A stretch of DNA of 64,000 nucleotides from Roseovarius pacificus (GCF_900142665.1 NZ_FRBR01000009.1:97395-161394); one strand, 5' to 3'; positions 44,997 to 54,772 are shown, numbered from the stretch's first letter. The notes: generated from the letters alone by a model not told the origin. Numbers and translations: made by a program.

Positions 44997-46163
44997 ATGC
45001 CCGTGATCACCTGCATCGACGACCTCAAACGCATCTATGAACGCCGTGTACCGCGCATGTTTTATGACTATGCGGAATCCGGTAGCTGGTCCGAGCAGAC
45101 CTTTCGCGAGAACACCACGGATTTCTCGGATATCTACCTGCGGCAACGCGTGGCGGTCGACATGGACGGGCGCAGCACGGCCAGCCAGATGGTGGGTCAG
45201 GACGTGTCGATGCCGGTTGGGCTGGCCCCGGTCGGGTTGACCGGCATGCAACACGCCGACGGCGAGATCAAGGCCGCCCGCGCCGCCGAAAGATTCGGCG
45301 TTCCCTTTACGCTGTCCACCATGTCGATCTGTTCGATTGAGGATGTGGCAGAAAACACGAACAAACCGTTCTGGATGCAGGTTTATACGCTGAAGGACGA
45401 CGATTTCATGCAGCGCCTGTTCGACCGGGCGAAAGACGCGAAATGTTCGGCCGCGATGATCACCGTGGACTTGCAAGTGCTTGGTCAACGGCACAAGGAT
45501 CTGAAAAACGGCCTGTCCGCCCCACCCAAGCTTACCGCAAAATCAATGGCCAACATGATGACCAAGGTACAATGGGGCCTGGGCATGTTGGGCACGAAAC
45601 GGCGGTTCTTCGGCAATATCGTCGGCCACGCCAAAGGGGTATCCGATCCGTCGTCTCTGACGGACTGGACAGCCAGCGCCTTTGACCCTTCGCTGGATTG
45701 GAACCGCATTCGTGAATTCCGCAAGATGTGGGACGGCCCGCTGATCATCAAGGGCATCATGGACCCACGCGATGCGCATGAGGCGCTGAATGTCGGGGCG
45801 GATGCGATCATCGTGTCGAACCACGGCGGGCGGCAACTCGACGGCGCGCTAAGTGCCATTCGCGCCCTGCCCGCAATCATGGACGCCGTGGGCGACAAAA
45901 TCGAGGTGCATCTCGACAGCGGGATTCGCTCGGGTCAGGATGTTCTCAAGGCGCTCAGCCTCGGGGCCAGGGGCACCTATGTCGGGCGGGCCTTTGTCTA
46001 TGGTCTTGGTGCCATGGGCGAAGCAGGTGTCACCAGGGCGCTTGAGATCCTTCACAAGGAACTGGACGTGTCGATGGCGCTGTGTGGGCGCACGGATGTC
46101 AAAACGCTCGACCGCGATATCCTGATGATTCCCGAAGGCTTCGAGGGCCGCTGGCAAAGCTGA
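44997..46163 (+). CDS. lldD: FMN-dependent L-lactate dehydrogenase
   Basis: 388 residues of the alpha-hydroxyacid dehydrogenase family. It shows the substrate/FMN loop SNHGGRQLDGA (catalytic His and Arg), VHLDSGIRSGQD and an N-terminal YDYAESGSWSE. It oxidizes L-lactate to pyruvate and feeds electrons to the respiratory chain. It follows trpA by 113 bp and may have its own promoter. Confidence 0.9.
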   Translation: MPVITCIDDLKRIYERRVPRMFYDYAESGSWSEQTFRENTTDFSDIYLRQRVAVDMDGRSTASQMVGQDVSMPVGLAPVGLTGMQHADGEIKAARAAERFGVPFTLSTMSICSIEDVAENTNKPFWMQVYTLKDDDFMQRLFDRAKDAKCSAAMITVDLQVLGQRHKDLKNGLSAPPKLTAKSMANMMTKVQWGLGMLGTKRRFFGNIVGHAKGVSDPSSLTDWTASAFDPSLDWNRIREFRKMWDGPLIIKGIMDPRDAHEALNVGADAIIVSNHGGRQLDGALSAIRALPAIMDAVGDKIEVHLDSGIRSGQDVLKALSLGARGTYVGRAFVYGLGAMGEAGVTRALEILHKELDVSMALCGRTDVKTLDRDILMIPEGFEGRWQS

Positions 46164-46366
46164 GACAGGGCCGCAGCCGCCCCCTTTGACAGAACGGAAC
46201 CCGCCACGACGGGCGCAGCCCTGTCAGAGGATCGACAGTATTGCCCCACAATACGGGGCCACCGCGTGTTTTCGGCCTTTTCATGTTGGAAAATCCGGTC
46301 TATACGCGCGGCTTCACGCGGGGTTACAGCCTTGGAGGAACCCCGCCCTAACTTATGGAGAATATC

Positions 46367-47032
46367 ATGGCTGGAGAAATTCCTGATCTTCACGCCCAGG
46401 AACGCACGGGGACGGGCAAGGGCGCCGCTCGTGCAGCACGTCGTGCACATATGGTTCCGGGCATCGTTTTTGGTGGCGACGTCGATCCGCTTCCGATTCA
46501 GATTCCTTACAACGTCCTGATCAAAAAGCTGAGACAGGGCCGCTTCAAGTCCACCCTGTTCAACCTCAAGGTTGACGGGCACGAAGACGTGCGTGTGATC
46601 TGCCGCGACGTTCAGCGCGACATCGTCAAGGATCTGCCGACGCACCTCGACCTGATGCGCCTGCGCCGCACGACCAAGATCAACCTCTTCATCCCGGTTG
46701 AGTTCGTGAACGAAGATGCCGCACCGGGCATCACCAAAGGCGGCTTCCTGACCGTGATCCGCAACGAGATCGAACTGATCGTGACTGCGGGCGACATCCC
46801 CGAAAAGATCACTGTTGATCTGTCCGGGCTGGAAATCGGCGATACCGTGACGATCAGTCAGGTGGAATTGCCCGCAGGCACCAAGCCGACAATCGACCGT
46901 GACTTCGTGATCTGCAACATCGCGGCCCCGTCTGCCCTGAGTTCCGATGAGGACGAGGAAGAAGGCGCTGAAGATGCGGCCGAGGTTCCAACCGTCGGCG
47001 ATGAAGCAGCAGCCGAGGGTGGCGAGGAATAA
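46367..47032 (+). CDS. rplY: 50S ribosomal protein L25/general stress protein Ctc
   Basis: Start at ATG 46367 (221 residues), four codons inside an alternative ATG at 46355. The N-terminal L25 domain ([18 protein letters not shown]) binds 5S rRNA. The CTC-type C-terminal domain ends in a long acidic tail ([16 protein letters not shown]). An intrinsic terminator follows. Confidence 0.95.
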   Translation: MAGEIPDLHAQERTGTGKGAARAARRAHMVPGIVFGGDVDPLPIQIPYNVLIKKLRQGRFKSTLFNLKVDGHEDVRVICRDVQRDIVKDLPTHLDLMRLRRTTKINLFIPVEFVNEDAAPGITKGGFLTVIRNEIELIVTAGDIPEKITVDLSGLEIGDTVTISQVELPAGTKPTIDRDFVICNIAAPSALSSDEDEEEGAEDAAEVPTVGDEAAAEGGEE

Positions 47033-47058
47033 GGTCCTGTCCGCTTGAGAACATGTGG

Positions 47059-47090
47059 AAAACGCGGGTCGGAAACGACCCGCGTTTTTT
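47059..47090 (+). terminator. Intrinsic terminator of rplY
   Basis: Hairpin aaacgcgggtcg-gaaa-cgacccgcgttt followed by a T-run. It sits 27 bp after the rplY stop. Confidence 0.9.
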
Positions 47091-47770
47091 CATGACCCGC
47101 GCAGTTTGCGAAAGCCAAGGATACGCCCGCGCGATGGCCCCGGATCATAGGTAAGGCCCGAGACCGACATGCAATCGACGATCTTCTTGATCGTCGTGTC
47201 GGGGTAGCGACCGGGGTGCAGTTCCATCATAACGCTGCGAACGTGTTCGGGCCACGGCGCATCGAACAGGGTTTGCTCGGCGCCTTCGATATCCATGATC
47301 ACGATATCCGGGCGATAAGTGGCCAGCAGGTCGGACAGGCGCAGGAGCGGCACTTTGACAATCGTGTCCCGGTTGGAACCCTCCCTTGCGATCGACGCAC
47401 CCCAAAACGCCTTTGTGCGTTCAAATTCAATGACTTCCTCACCGCCCACCTGACCGGTCACAGCGCCGTGCAGCAAGGTAACGCTCTGGAAACCATTCCG
47501 GTCCAGATTATCCCGCACCACCAGCAACATGTCGGGGTTGGCCTCGACCGTGGTCACGTTTTCCGGCCCCGCAATCGCGGCGCAGATCGAGGCGATATAG
47601 CCAAGCCCCGATCCAAGTTCCAGAACGCGGCTGCCGCCGCGCACGCGCATCAGGGCGGCTTGCGCCTCGTGGCCTTCGTAGCGGCCTTTTTCCAATTTTT
47701 CGGCGATGCGTTTGCTGAGCATGGCATCGGGAATTACCAGTTTTACGCCATTTAACTCGTATTCGGCCAT
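47090..47770 (-). CDS. FkbM-family methyltransferase
   Basis: Start at ATG 47770 (226 residues) after aagggg; a longer frame adds 44 residues without a domain. SAM-binding motif VLELGSGLGYIA, then TTVEANPDML and IVIMDIEGAEQTLF, the FkbM pattern. It probably O-methylates a small molecule, sugar or polymer; substrate unknown. It is divergent from pth. Confidence 0.85.
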   Translation of the reverse strand: MAEYELNGVKLVIPDAMLSKRIAEKLEKGRYEGHEAQAALMRVRGGSRVLELGSGLGYIASICAAIAGPENVTTVEANPDMLLVVRDNLDRNGFQSVTLLHGAVTGQVGGEEVIEFERTKAFWGASIAREGSNRDTIVKVPLLRLSDLLATYRPDIVIMDIEGAEQTLFDAPWPEHVRSVMMELHPGRYPDTTIKKIVDCMSVSGLTYDPGPSRGRILGFRKLRGS

Positions 47771-47843
47771 TACCACCCCTTGTTCGTTGATTCCGTGCGT
47801 CATGCGGCTTAGACCACAATCACCAAAGACAGGGGCCACGGCA

Positions 47844-48527
47844 ATGCTACTATTTGTGGGTTTGGGAAATCCCGGCACCAAATACGCGAAAAACCGGCAC
47901 AATATCGGCTTTATGGCGCTGGATCGAATCGCCGAAGACCATGGATTCGGGCCTTGGAAACAGAAGTTTCAGGGCGAATTGTGCGAAGGGCGTTTGGGCG
48001 GGGAAAAAGTGTTACTTCTCAAGCCCTTGACCTTCATGAACCTGAGCGGCCAGTCGGTGGGCGAAGCGATGCGGTTCTACAAGCTAACCCCCCAAGATAT
48101 AACGGTTTTTCATGACGAACTGGACCTTGCACCGGGTAAGGCGCGGGTCAAGATGGGCGGCGGGCATGCCGGGCATAATGGGTTGCGGTCGATTCACCAG
48201 CATATTGGCGAACAATATCAAAGGGTTAGATTGGGCATCGGGCATCCGGGACGCAAGGAACTGGTGGCGCATTACGTGTTGCAGGATTTCGCCAGGGCCG
48301 ATGCCGAATGGCTGGACGACCTGATGCGCGGGATCGGGGATGGCGCGCCGGACCTGGCAGAAGGCAGAAAAGACAGGTTTCTCAACGCCATAGCCCAACG
48401 CATGGCCCCGGCGAAACCCGCCAATCCCAAGCCGAAGACCCAGGAAAAACCCGCCGAAAAACCGGTGGAACCACCCGCCAAAGACACCCGCAGCGCGATA
48501 CAGAAGCTCGTCGATAAGTTCCGCTGA
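47844..48527 (+). CDS. pth: Peptidyl-tRNA hydrolase
   Basis: 227 residues. FVGLGNPGTKYAKNRHNIGF contains the catalytic His, FMNLSGQSVGEA and FHDELDL supply the conserved Asn and Asp, and GGGHAGHNGLRS is also present. The C-terminus carries a Lys/Pro-rich extension (about residues 190-227) beyond the usual length. It recycles tRNA from peptidyl-tRNA. The stop is 5 bp before a GTAC-box cluster. Confidence 0.96.
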   Translation: MLLFVGLGNPGTKYAKNRHNIGFMALDRIAEDHGFGPWKQKFQGELCEGRLGGEKVLLLKPLTFMNLSGQSVGEAMRFYKLTPQDITVFHDELDLAPGKARVKMGGGHAGHNGLRSIHQHIGEQYQRVRLGIGHPGRKELVAHYVLQDFARADAEWLDDLMRGIGDGAPDLAEGRKDRFLNAIAQRMAPAKPANPKPKTQEKPAEKPVEPPAKDTRSAIQKLVDKFR

Positions 48528-48532
48528 GTTTT

Positions 48533-48567
48533 GTACGAAACGTACGAAGTGTACGCGCGTTTTGTAC
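48533..48567. repeat. GTAC-box cluster 2
   Basis: Four GTACG boxes start at 48533, 48542, 48551 and 48564 (spacings 9, 9 and 13), each in a t-t-GTACG-a-a-like context. It lies right after pth and about 135 bp before the next gene. It mirrors the cluster at 42647-42672. Confidence 0.5.
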
Positions 48568-48699
48568 GAAAATCCGGGGTCATTGCAGAATTTGCATCCA
48601 TCATGGACACAACCGGCGCATTTCGCGTCGTCGCGTCACGCTGGACGCGGGCATGCGGCGGTGCTTTGCTGATCGCAAACGGGGCGAGGAACAAGCGAC

Positions 48700-49863
48700 A
48701 TGCGCATAATTTTGAAATGGGGTTTGCGGCTGGTGCTGATGGCACTGCTGGCTGCGGTCGTGGTGGGCCTGTGGAAGCGTGAAGAGATCACCCGCCTGTG
48801 GGCGGTCAACACGCTGTTCGACGAGGGGAAGATCGTCGGGAATTTCTCGAACATGGAGCGGGCCTTTCTGACGGTGCCCGTGTCGCGCGGCGACGGGCCG
48901 GTATCGGACCTGCCCCAGGGCGAGCCGATGGCCCTGCCGGAGGGGGTGACGGACTGGATCGCGGCGCGCGATCTGACCTCGCTTCTGGTGCTGGACGAGG
49001 GGCGCATCGTGCACGAGAGTTACCACAAGGGCACCGGCGCCGAAGACCGGCGCATAAGCTGGTCGATGGCGAAAAGCTATCTGTCGGCGCTGTTCGGCAT
49101 ATTGCTGGACGAAGGGGCGATCGGTTCCATCGACGTGCCGGTGACGGAGTATGCCCCGCAACTGGCCGGCAGCGCCTATGACGGGGCCACGATTCGCAAT
49201 GTTCTGCAAATGACCAGCGGTGTGGAGTTCGACGAGGATTACCTGGACTATGACTCCGACATCAACCGGATGGGCCGGGTTCTGGCGCTTGGCGGCACGA
49301 TGGACGGGTTTGCCGCCGGGCTGACGGCGCGGGCGGCGCAGCCGGGCGAGCGGTGGAAATACGTTTCAATCGACACGCATGTCATCGGCATGGTGGTGCG
49401 CGGAGCGACGGGCCGCAGCATTCCCGACCTGATGGCCGAAAAGGTGATCGCACCACTGGGGCTGGAAGCCGCGCCCTATTACCTGAGCGATGGCGAAAGC
49501 GTGGCCTTCGTTCTGGGCGGGCTGAACATGCGCACGCGGGATTACGCGCGTTTCGGCCTGATGTTCGAACAGATGGGCGCATATCAGGGGCGGCAGGTGG
49601 TTCCGGCGGACTGGGTTGCGGCATCGACCCGCGCCAGCGCCCCGACCGGGCCGGGCGAGATGGGCTATGGCTATCAGTGGTGGATGCCGGTGAACGCCCC
49701 CGAAGGCGTGTTCATGGCCCGCGGCATTTACGGGCAGTACATCTACATAGACCAGACCCGCAACGTGGTGATTGTCGTCACCGCCGCCGACCGGCAGTTT
49801 CGCGACCCCGGTGCGCATGCCGAAAACGTTGGGATGATGCGCCGCATTGCCGAAGCGCTGTAA
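48700..49863 (+). CDS. Membrane-anchored beta-lactamase-family serine hydrolase (class C fold)
   Basis: 387 residues. An N-terminal membrane anchor or signal (residues 8-25) is followed by a class C-like domain. S-x-x-K is SMAK (S122, K125), with KYVSIDTHVIG as the Tyr-x-Asn-like region and GIYGQYIYID near the C-terminus. Likely a periplasmic esterase or peptidase of the AmpC/EstB group rather than a true beta-lactamase. Confidence 0.85.
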   Translation: MRIILKWGLRLVLMALLAAVVVGLWKREEITRLWAVNTLFDEGKIVGNFSNMERAFLTVPVSRGDGPVSDLPQGEPMALPEGVTDWIAARDLTSLLVLDEGRIVHESYHKGTGAEDRRISWSMAKSYLSALFGILLDEGAIGSIDVPVTEYAPQLAGSAYDGATIRNVLQMTSGVEFDEDYLDYDSDINRMGRVLALGGTMDGFAAGLTARAAQPGERWKYVSIDTHVIGMVVRGATGRSIPDLMAEKVIAPLGLEAAPYYLSDGESVAFVLGGLNMRTRDYARFGLMFEQMGAYQGRQVVPADWVAASTRASAPTGPGEMGYGYQWWMPVNAPEGVFMARGIYGQYIYIDQTRNVVIVVTAADRQFRDPGAHAENVGMMRRIAEAL

Positions 49864-49924
49864 ACGGTTGACCCTGCCAGCACGCCATATTTAGTGGTGC
49901 AGGAAATTGCCACAGGAGGGCGCG

Positions 49925-50245
49925 ATGAGTTTTATCGCAATGAACCGGTTCAAGGTGCGGCACGGGCACGAGGCGCAGTTCGAAACCACATGGGCCGAAC
50001 GCGAAAGCCGGTTGAAGGACATGGAAGGGTTTCGCGAGTTCCGCCTGCTGAAGGGGCCGGATGGCGACGGGTACCGCCTGTATTCCAGCCATGTGATCTG
50101 GGAGAGCCGCGAGGCGTTCGAGGCCTGGACCAGATCGCAGCAGTTCCGCGATGCCCACAAGAACGCCGGACAATCGAAGACGAAGGACGCCCTGATGGGG
50201 CCGCCCTCGTTCGAGGGGTTCGAGACGGTGTTGCACGAGGGATGA
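49925..50245 (+). CDS. Antibiotic biosynthesis monooxygenase (ABM) domain protein
   Basis: Start at ATG 49925 after aggaggg; 106 residues. The ferredoxin-like ABM fold is indicated by FIAMNRFKVRHGHEAQFE, MEGFREFRLLKG and SSHVIWESREAFEAW. Relatives include heme-degrading IsdG/HmoB-type proteins and small quinol monooxygenases. Cytoplasmic; substrate unknown. Confidence 0.8.
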   Translation: MSFIAMNRFKVRHGHEAQFETTWAERESRLKDMEGFREFRLLKGPDGDGYRLYSSHVIWESREAFEAWTRSQQFRDAHKNAGQSKTKDALMGPPSFEGFETVLHEG

Positions 50246-50291
50246 TTTCGCCGTGTATCGTGCTATCTTTTGCCAAAACGGAGGATGCGCG

Positions 50292-50669
50292 ATGATAGGC
50301 AAGGACGATCCCGTGAACGTGCTGGGGGGCGCATTGCAAATGTGCTCGCAAGACCCTGTGACGGGGTTTTTCCGCGACGGGCATTGCAACACCTGTTCCG
50401 AAGATCAGGGCAGCCATACGGTGTGTGCACTGATGACGGCGGAATTCCTGGCCTATTCCAAATATGTGGGCAACGACCTGAGCACCCCGCGCCCCGAATT
50501 CGGCTTTGCCGGGCTGGCCCCCGGCGATCAGTGGTGCCTGTGCGCCGCGCGCTTCCTACAGGCCCATGACGAGGGTTGCGCACCAAGGGTGCGGCTGGAG
50601 GCCACGCATGAGCGCGCGCTGGACATCGTGCCGCTACAGGTGCTGCGGGAACACGCCGATCACGCCTGA
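50292..50669 (+). CDS. DUF2237 family protein
   Basis: 125 residues from ATG 50292. It has the conserved start VNVLGGALQMCS, then TGFFRDGHCNTCSEDQGSHTVCA (shown whole as two parts in the family: FFRDG.CNT and GSHTVCA) and GDQWCLCA. The cysteines suggest metal binding. Function unknown. It overlaps the convergent luxR-type gene by 10 bp. Confidence 0.85.
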   Translation: MIGKDDPVNVLGGALQMCSQDPVTGFFRDGHCNTCSEDQGSHTVCALMTAEFLAYSKYVGNDLSTPRPEFGFAGLAPGDQWCLCAARFLQAHDEGCAPRVRLEATHERALDIVPLQVLREHADHA

Positions 50670-51205
50670 GCGGGTTCGTCGGCCTGTACCCTGGGCAGGG
50701 CTTCGTGTTCGGGCACGCCGGGCAGGGCCTCGGCCATGAGATCGTCGATGAACAGGCTGAGAAGCTGGGCGCGGCCACTGACCCCGGCCTTGCGGTAGAT
50801 GGCGTTGCTTTGCGCCTTGACCGTTCCGTCCGACGTGTTGCGCATGGCTGCGATTTCCGACAGCGACAGCCCCTTGACCGAGAACAGCGCCACGTCGCGT
50901 TCCGCCGGTGTCAGGCCCCATTGATCGAAGCGCTCTTCGAGCACCTGCATGAACGCGCCCGAGGCGAGGCGCAAACTGGCCTCGGCCCGGCGCTGGCGGG
51001 TGATCGCGCGCACCAGCAGCCAGCCCGACACCACGGCCCCCAGAACAAGCCCGAGCACGGCGCCGATTTCGATGAACTCGTAGAACTGCCAGCTGATCGG
51101 TGCGGCGCGCAGCCCCAGGAGATTGGCGAGGATGTCATAAAGGAACACCGCCGCGCAGGCGAATTGCACGGCGAACAGCGCCAGGTGCGACAGCGGGGCC
51201 TTCAT
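50660..51205 (-). CDS. Membrane-bound LuxR-type transcription regulator
   Basis: 181 residues from ATG 51205. Two transmembrane segments (about 6-28 and 43-66) precede a GerE/LuxR helix-turn-helix (WGLTPAERDVALFSVKGLS, LSEIAAMRNTSDGTVKAQ) at about 95-155. No receiver domain. It probably senses a membrane signal directly. Target genes unknown. Confidence 0.85.
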   Translation of the reverse strand: MKAPLSHLALFAVQFACAAVFLYDILANLLGLRAAPISWQFYEFIEIGAVLGLVLGAVVSGWLLVRAITRQRRAEASLRLASGAFMQVLEERFDQWGLTPAERDVALFSVKGLSLSEIAAMRNTSDGTVKAQSNAIYRKAGVSGRAQLLSLFIDDLMAEALPGVPEHEALPRVQADEPAQA

Positions 51206-51238
51206 GCCGCGCACCGTCGGTTTGCAGGCGGCATGGGA

Positions 51239-51607
51239 TCAATCATCGTCTTTTCCGCGTTTGTAATCGTCATCCAGAACACCGCGACGGCGGTCGTCGT
51301 CATCGTCGTCGTCGCGGTCATCATCGTCGTCGTCATCATCATCGTCGTCATCATCATCGTCCAGCTCGGTCCAGTAATCGCGCAGGATCGCGCCGGTGGA
51401 CGGGTTGAGGATGATCTCGCGCAGGGTATCGTCCTCTTGCGCGACGATACGGACACGGCCCAGCAGGGTATGGGTGACGGTGATCTCGTCAAAGCCCTGA
51501 TCGCGCAGTTGCTCGATGATCCGATCCTGCGCAGCCCCGGCATGGGCTTGCGACCCGAGCGGAACGAGCAAGGCCAGAAGGGCAACGGTAAAGCGGCGGC
51601 GGTTCAT
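51239..51607 (-). CDS. Secreted protein with a poly-aspartate tail
   Basis: 122 residues from ATG 51607. A signal peptide (RRRFTVALLALLVPLGSQAHA) is followed by a PepSY-like segment (IIEQLRDQGFDEITVTHTLL, RIVAQEDDTLREIILNP). The last 45 residues are almost all Asp with a few Arg. The Asp run makes a GAT/GAC microsatellite at 51275-51362 that may vary in length. It may bind cations such as calcium outside the cell. Confidence 0.75.
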   Translation of the reverse strand: MNRRRFTVALLALLVPLGSQAHAGAAQDRIIEQLRDQGFDEITVTHTLLGRVRIVAQEDDTLREIILNPSTGAILRDYWTELDDDDDDDDDDDDDDDRDDDDDDDRRRGVLDDDYKRGKDDD

Positions 51608-51665
51608 CGGTGTCATACCTTTGCAGGCCCCGCGGCGGGGCGTGGTCGGTATCATACTAGGCACG

Positions 51666-51697
51666 AAAAACCCCCGGCGCCAGTGGACCGGGGGTTT
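51666..51697 (-). terminator. Intrinsic terminator of trpB
   Basis: On the minus strand aaacccccgg and ccgggggttt form a hairpin followed by a T-run. It lies about 30 bp past the trpB stop. Confidence 0.8.
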
Positions 51698-51728
51698 AGA
51701 ACAGGGGCTATAAACCGGGGTTTATGGG

Positions 51729-52958
51729 TCAGTCGGCATCGTCCATGTCGAACCCGAGGTGACGCGCGACGGTAAAGATATCCTTGTCGCCCCGGCCGCA
51801 CATGTTCATGCAGATCAGGTGATCAGCGGGCAGGGTCGGCGCGATCTTCATCACATGGGCCAGCGCGTGGCTGGGCTCCAGAGCGGGGATGATCCCCTCT
51901 TGCTGGCAGCACAACTGGAAGGCTTCGAGCGCCTCCTTGTCGGTGATCGCAACGTATTGCGCGCGTCCGATATCGTGCAGCCAGCTGTGCTCGGGGCCGA
52001 TGCCGGGGTAATCGAGCCCTGCCGAGATCGAATAGCCTTCGAGGATCTGGCCGTCATCGTCCTGCAACAGGTAGGTGCGGTTGCCGTGCAGCACGCCGGG
52101 CCGCCCGCCGGTGAGGGAGGCGCAATGCTCCATCTTGGCGTTCACGCCCTTGCCGCCGGCCTCGACCCCGATGATGTTGACCGATTTGTCGTCGAGGAAC
52201 GGATAGAACAGGCCCATCGCGTTCGAGCCGCCCCCGATGGCGGCGATGAGGGTGTCGGGCAGGCGGCCTTCGGCGGCCTGCATCTGTTCCCTGGCTTCCT
52301 TGCCGATGATCGACTGGAAATCGCGGACCATGGCCGGATAGGGGTGCGGACCGGCGACGGTGCCGATGCAGTAGAACGTGTCGCGGACATTGGTCACCCA
52401 GTCGCGCAGCGCGTCGTTCATCGCGTCCTTGAGCGTGCCGCGGCCAGAGGTCACCGGGATCACCTCGGCCCCCAGAAGGCGCATGCGGAAGACGTTGGGT
52501 TTTTGCCGTTCGACATCATGCGCGCCCATGTAGACCACGCATTTCAGGCCGAACTTGGCGCAGACGGTTGCGGTGGCCACGCCATGCTGACCGGCGCCGG
52601 TTTCGGCGATGATGCGGGTCTTGCCCATGCGGCGGGCCAGGATGATCTGGCCCAGCACGTTGTTGATCTTGTGCGCGCCGGTGTGGTTCAGCTCGTCCCG
52701 CTTGAGATAGATTTTGGCCCCGCCGAGGTGTTTGGTCAGCCGGTCGGCGTAATAGAGCGGGCTGGGGCGGCCCACGTAATGGGTCCAGAGATCGTGCATT
52801 TCGTCCCAGAAGGACTGATCGGTCTTGGCGTGTTCGTACTGTTTTTCCAGTTCGAGGATCAGCGGCATCAGGGTTTCGGAAACGAACCGCCCCCCGAAAT
52901 CGCCGAACCGCCCCTTTTCATCGGGTCCGGTCATGAAGGAATTGAAAAGATCGTTCAT
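51729..52958 (-). CDS. trpB: Tryptophan synthase beta chain
   Basis: 409 residues from ATG 52958. The PLP lysine lies in [14 protein letters not shown], the phosphate loop is [10 protein letters not shown], and [12 protein letters not shown] holds the catalytic Glu. It condenses indole with serine. In related genomes trpB usually follows trpF directly; here a P450-containing block intervenes. Confidence 0.97.
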   Translation of the reverse strand: MNDLFNSFMTGPDEKGRFGDFGGRFVSETLMPLILELEKQYEHAKTDQSFWDEMHDLWTHYVGRPSPLYYADRLTKHLGGAKIYLKRDELNHTGAHKINNVLGQIILARRMGKTRIIAETGAGQHGVATATVCAKFGLKCVVYMGAHDVERQKPNVFRMRLLGAEVIPVTSGRGTLKDAMNDALRDWVTNVRDTFYCIGTVAGPHPYPAMVRDFQSIIGKEAREQMQAAEGRLPDTLIAAIGGGSNAMGLFYPFLDDKSVNIIGVEAGGKGVNAKMEHCASLTGGRPGVLHGNRTYLLQDDDGQILEGYSISAGLDYPGIGPEHSWLHDIGRAQYVAITDKEALEAFQLCCQQEGIIPALEPSHALAHVMKIAPTLPADHLICMNMCGRGDKDIFTVARHLGFDMDDAD

Positions 52959-53165
52959 GGTATTTGCCTTCCCGTCTGGGCCTTGATCCTGACGTTCAAT
53001 ATGGGACGCAGGCGCGATTTTCCAGCGAAAACCGACCGGCGCAAGGGGCACATGGCCATGGGATCAAACGGCCCTGCCCTGTCGCCGGTCCGGCGTTTGC
53101 ACAGCGTCGTGACATCCGGTTCAGGGCGGCCCCGGTGCCCCGGCGCCATTCCGTCCTTGTGCGAC

Positions 53166-54596
53166 TCACGAAGGGGAAGACGCGGCGGCCAGCCGGTCCT
53201 TGCACGCCCCCTCTCCGCTCCGGCGCCGGAAGGCGACATGCACGCCGCCCTGGGGAATGAGCGTTGCGGAGGGATAGGGCTTGACCGGGTGGTCCCCGCG
53301 CCATTCGAGCGAGCCGCGCTGAAGGATCGTGACGAGCGAGAGGGTGGTTTCGAGCAGCGCGAGGCTGTTGCCGATGCAGATCCGCGGCCCGCCCCCGAAC
53401 GGCAGAAAGGCATAGCGCGGGAGCCGCTGCGCAAGTCCGTCAAGCCAGCGCTCGGGGCGGAACGCCTCCGGGGTGTCATAGTACCGGGGATCGCGGTGGA
53501 GCACCCACGGGGCGATCAGGATCTGCGTGCCCCTGGGGCAGTGATAGCCCTTGATCTCGCAATCTTCCGTCGTCTCGCGCCCGAACATCCAGCCAGCCGG
53601 ATAAAGGCGCATGGATTCCGTTATGACGGCCTGCGTGTACTGCAATTTCGGCATGTCGGCGCTGGTGGCGTCGCGATGACCGATCTCCGATTCGATTTCG
53701 GCGATCACCTTTGCCTGGATATCCGGATGCCGCGCCAGCAGGTAGAATGCCCATGTCATGGTCAGCGCGGTGGTTTCGTGACCCGCAAGAAGGACGGTCA
53801 CCGCTTCGTCGCGTATCTGCGTGTCGGACATTGGCTGACCGCTCTCATCCCGCGAGTCCATCAGGGACGACAGGTAATCCGTGCGCCCCCGGGTGCCGTT
53901 TACGCGACGCTCTTGCAGAAGACGGTCCACCACGCCGTCGATTTCGCCGATTGCCCTGAGGTAGCGGCGGTTCGATGGCAGCGGCACCCAGTCGGGGATC
54001 AGCACCGGACGCCGGAACCGATGCGCCATTTCCTTGAGAAGAAGGGTGAGCGCGCGCTCCATGATCTCGACTTCGAATTCCGCATCGGCATCGAACATGG
54101 TGCCCGTGACGATACGGAGCATCAGGTTCATCATATGGGGGTGGATGTCGAACGTGGTCTCGTCCTGCCAGCGATCGACCTCTTTCCGGGCGAGCGACAC
54201 GATCAGCGCATCGTAATCCTGCACGCGCCGGGGCGTGAAATGCGGCGCGGCGAGGCGGCGCTGATGCTGCCAGAGGCTACCGTCGCTTGAAAGAAGCCCG
54301 AATCCGAACACCGCCCTGATCTGACGCCAGATCAGGGGCGTCTTGATGAACTTGCCATGATCGCGCACCAGGATTTGTTCCAGCGCCTCCATGTCGCTGA
54401 CCAGCCATGTGCGCCAGCCGGCAAGGTTGAGATCGACGATATCGCCGTATTTCCGGGTGACTTTACCCGGATAGCCCAGCTGGTTCCCGGCAAAGGCGGG
54501 CATGTTGCCGAGAAGGGGAAACCCGTCGTCCGGTCGGGGTGGAAATTTGCGAGGCTTCGTATCGGACGGCATGTCCTGTCTCGGACTGTTGTTCAT
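53166..54596 (-). CDS. Cytochrome P450
   Basis: 476 residues. I-helix LLAGHETTALTMTW (about 267-280), K-helix ESMRLYP, and heme loop FLPFGGGPRICIGNSLALLE with the axial Cys near residue 404. The N-terminus is soluble. It resembles the CYP4/102-like fatty-acid or alkane hydroxylating P450s found in marine bacteria; substrate unknown. A redox partner is not seen nearby. It is accessory, sitting between trpB and trpF. Confidence 0.92.
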   Translation of the reverse strand: MNNSPRQDMPSDTKPRKFPPRPDDGFPLLGNMPAFAGNQLGYPGKVTRKYGDIVDLNLAGWRTWLVSDMEALEQILVRDHGKFIKTPLIWRQIRAVFGFGLLSSDGSLWQHQRRLAAPHFTPRRVQDYDALIVSLARKEVDRWQDETTFDIHPHMMNLMLRIVTGTMFDADAEFEVEIMERALTLLLKEMAHRFRRPVLIPDWVPLPSNRRYLRAIGEIDGVVDRLLQERRVNGTRGRTDYLSSLMDSRDESGQPMSDTQIRDEAVTVLLAGHETTALTMTWAFYLLARHPDIQAKVIAEIESEIGHRDATSADMPKLQYTQAVITESMRLYPAGWMFGRETTEDCEIKGYHCPRGTQILIAPWVLHRDPRYYDTPEAFRPERWLDGLAQRLPRYAFLPFGGGPRICIGNSLALLETTLSLVTILQRGSLEWRGDHPVKPYPSATLIPQGGVHVAFRRRSGEGACKDRLAAASSPS

Positions 54597-54772
54597 GTCT
54601 CAAAGTCTCGCCATGTTCGGGATCGCACATTCGGGTGCGAGTATAGGGGCCAAACCCGGAAATCGGAAACCGTTCGGCTGCTTTAATCGCCCATATGGCG
54701 ACCAGACCTGCCTGAAAATCGTTTCATGCTTGAGCGACTAGCCGCTTTCTTACACAGTTCAGGCTGTATACT

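Noticed and set aside
51275..51362. CATCGTC-type repeats that look like a microsatellite or CRISPR-like array
   Set aside because: They are the Asp codons of a signal-peptide-bearing protein in frame; there are no spacers.
51759..54290. 843-residue plus-strand frame across trpB and the P450 gene
   Set aside because: It is antisense to two well-supported genes, has no recognisable domain, and arises from the high-GC codon bias of the opposite strand.
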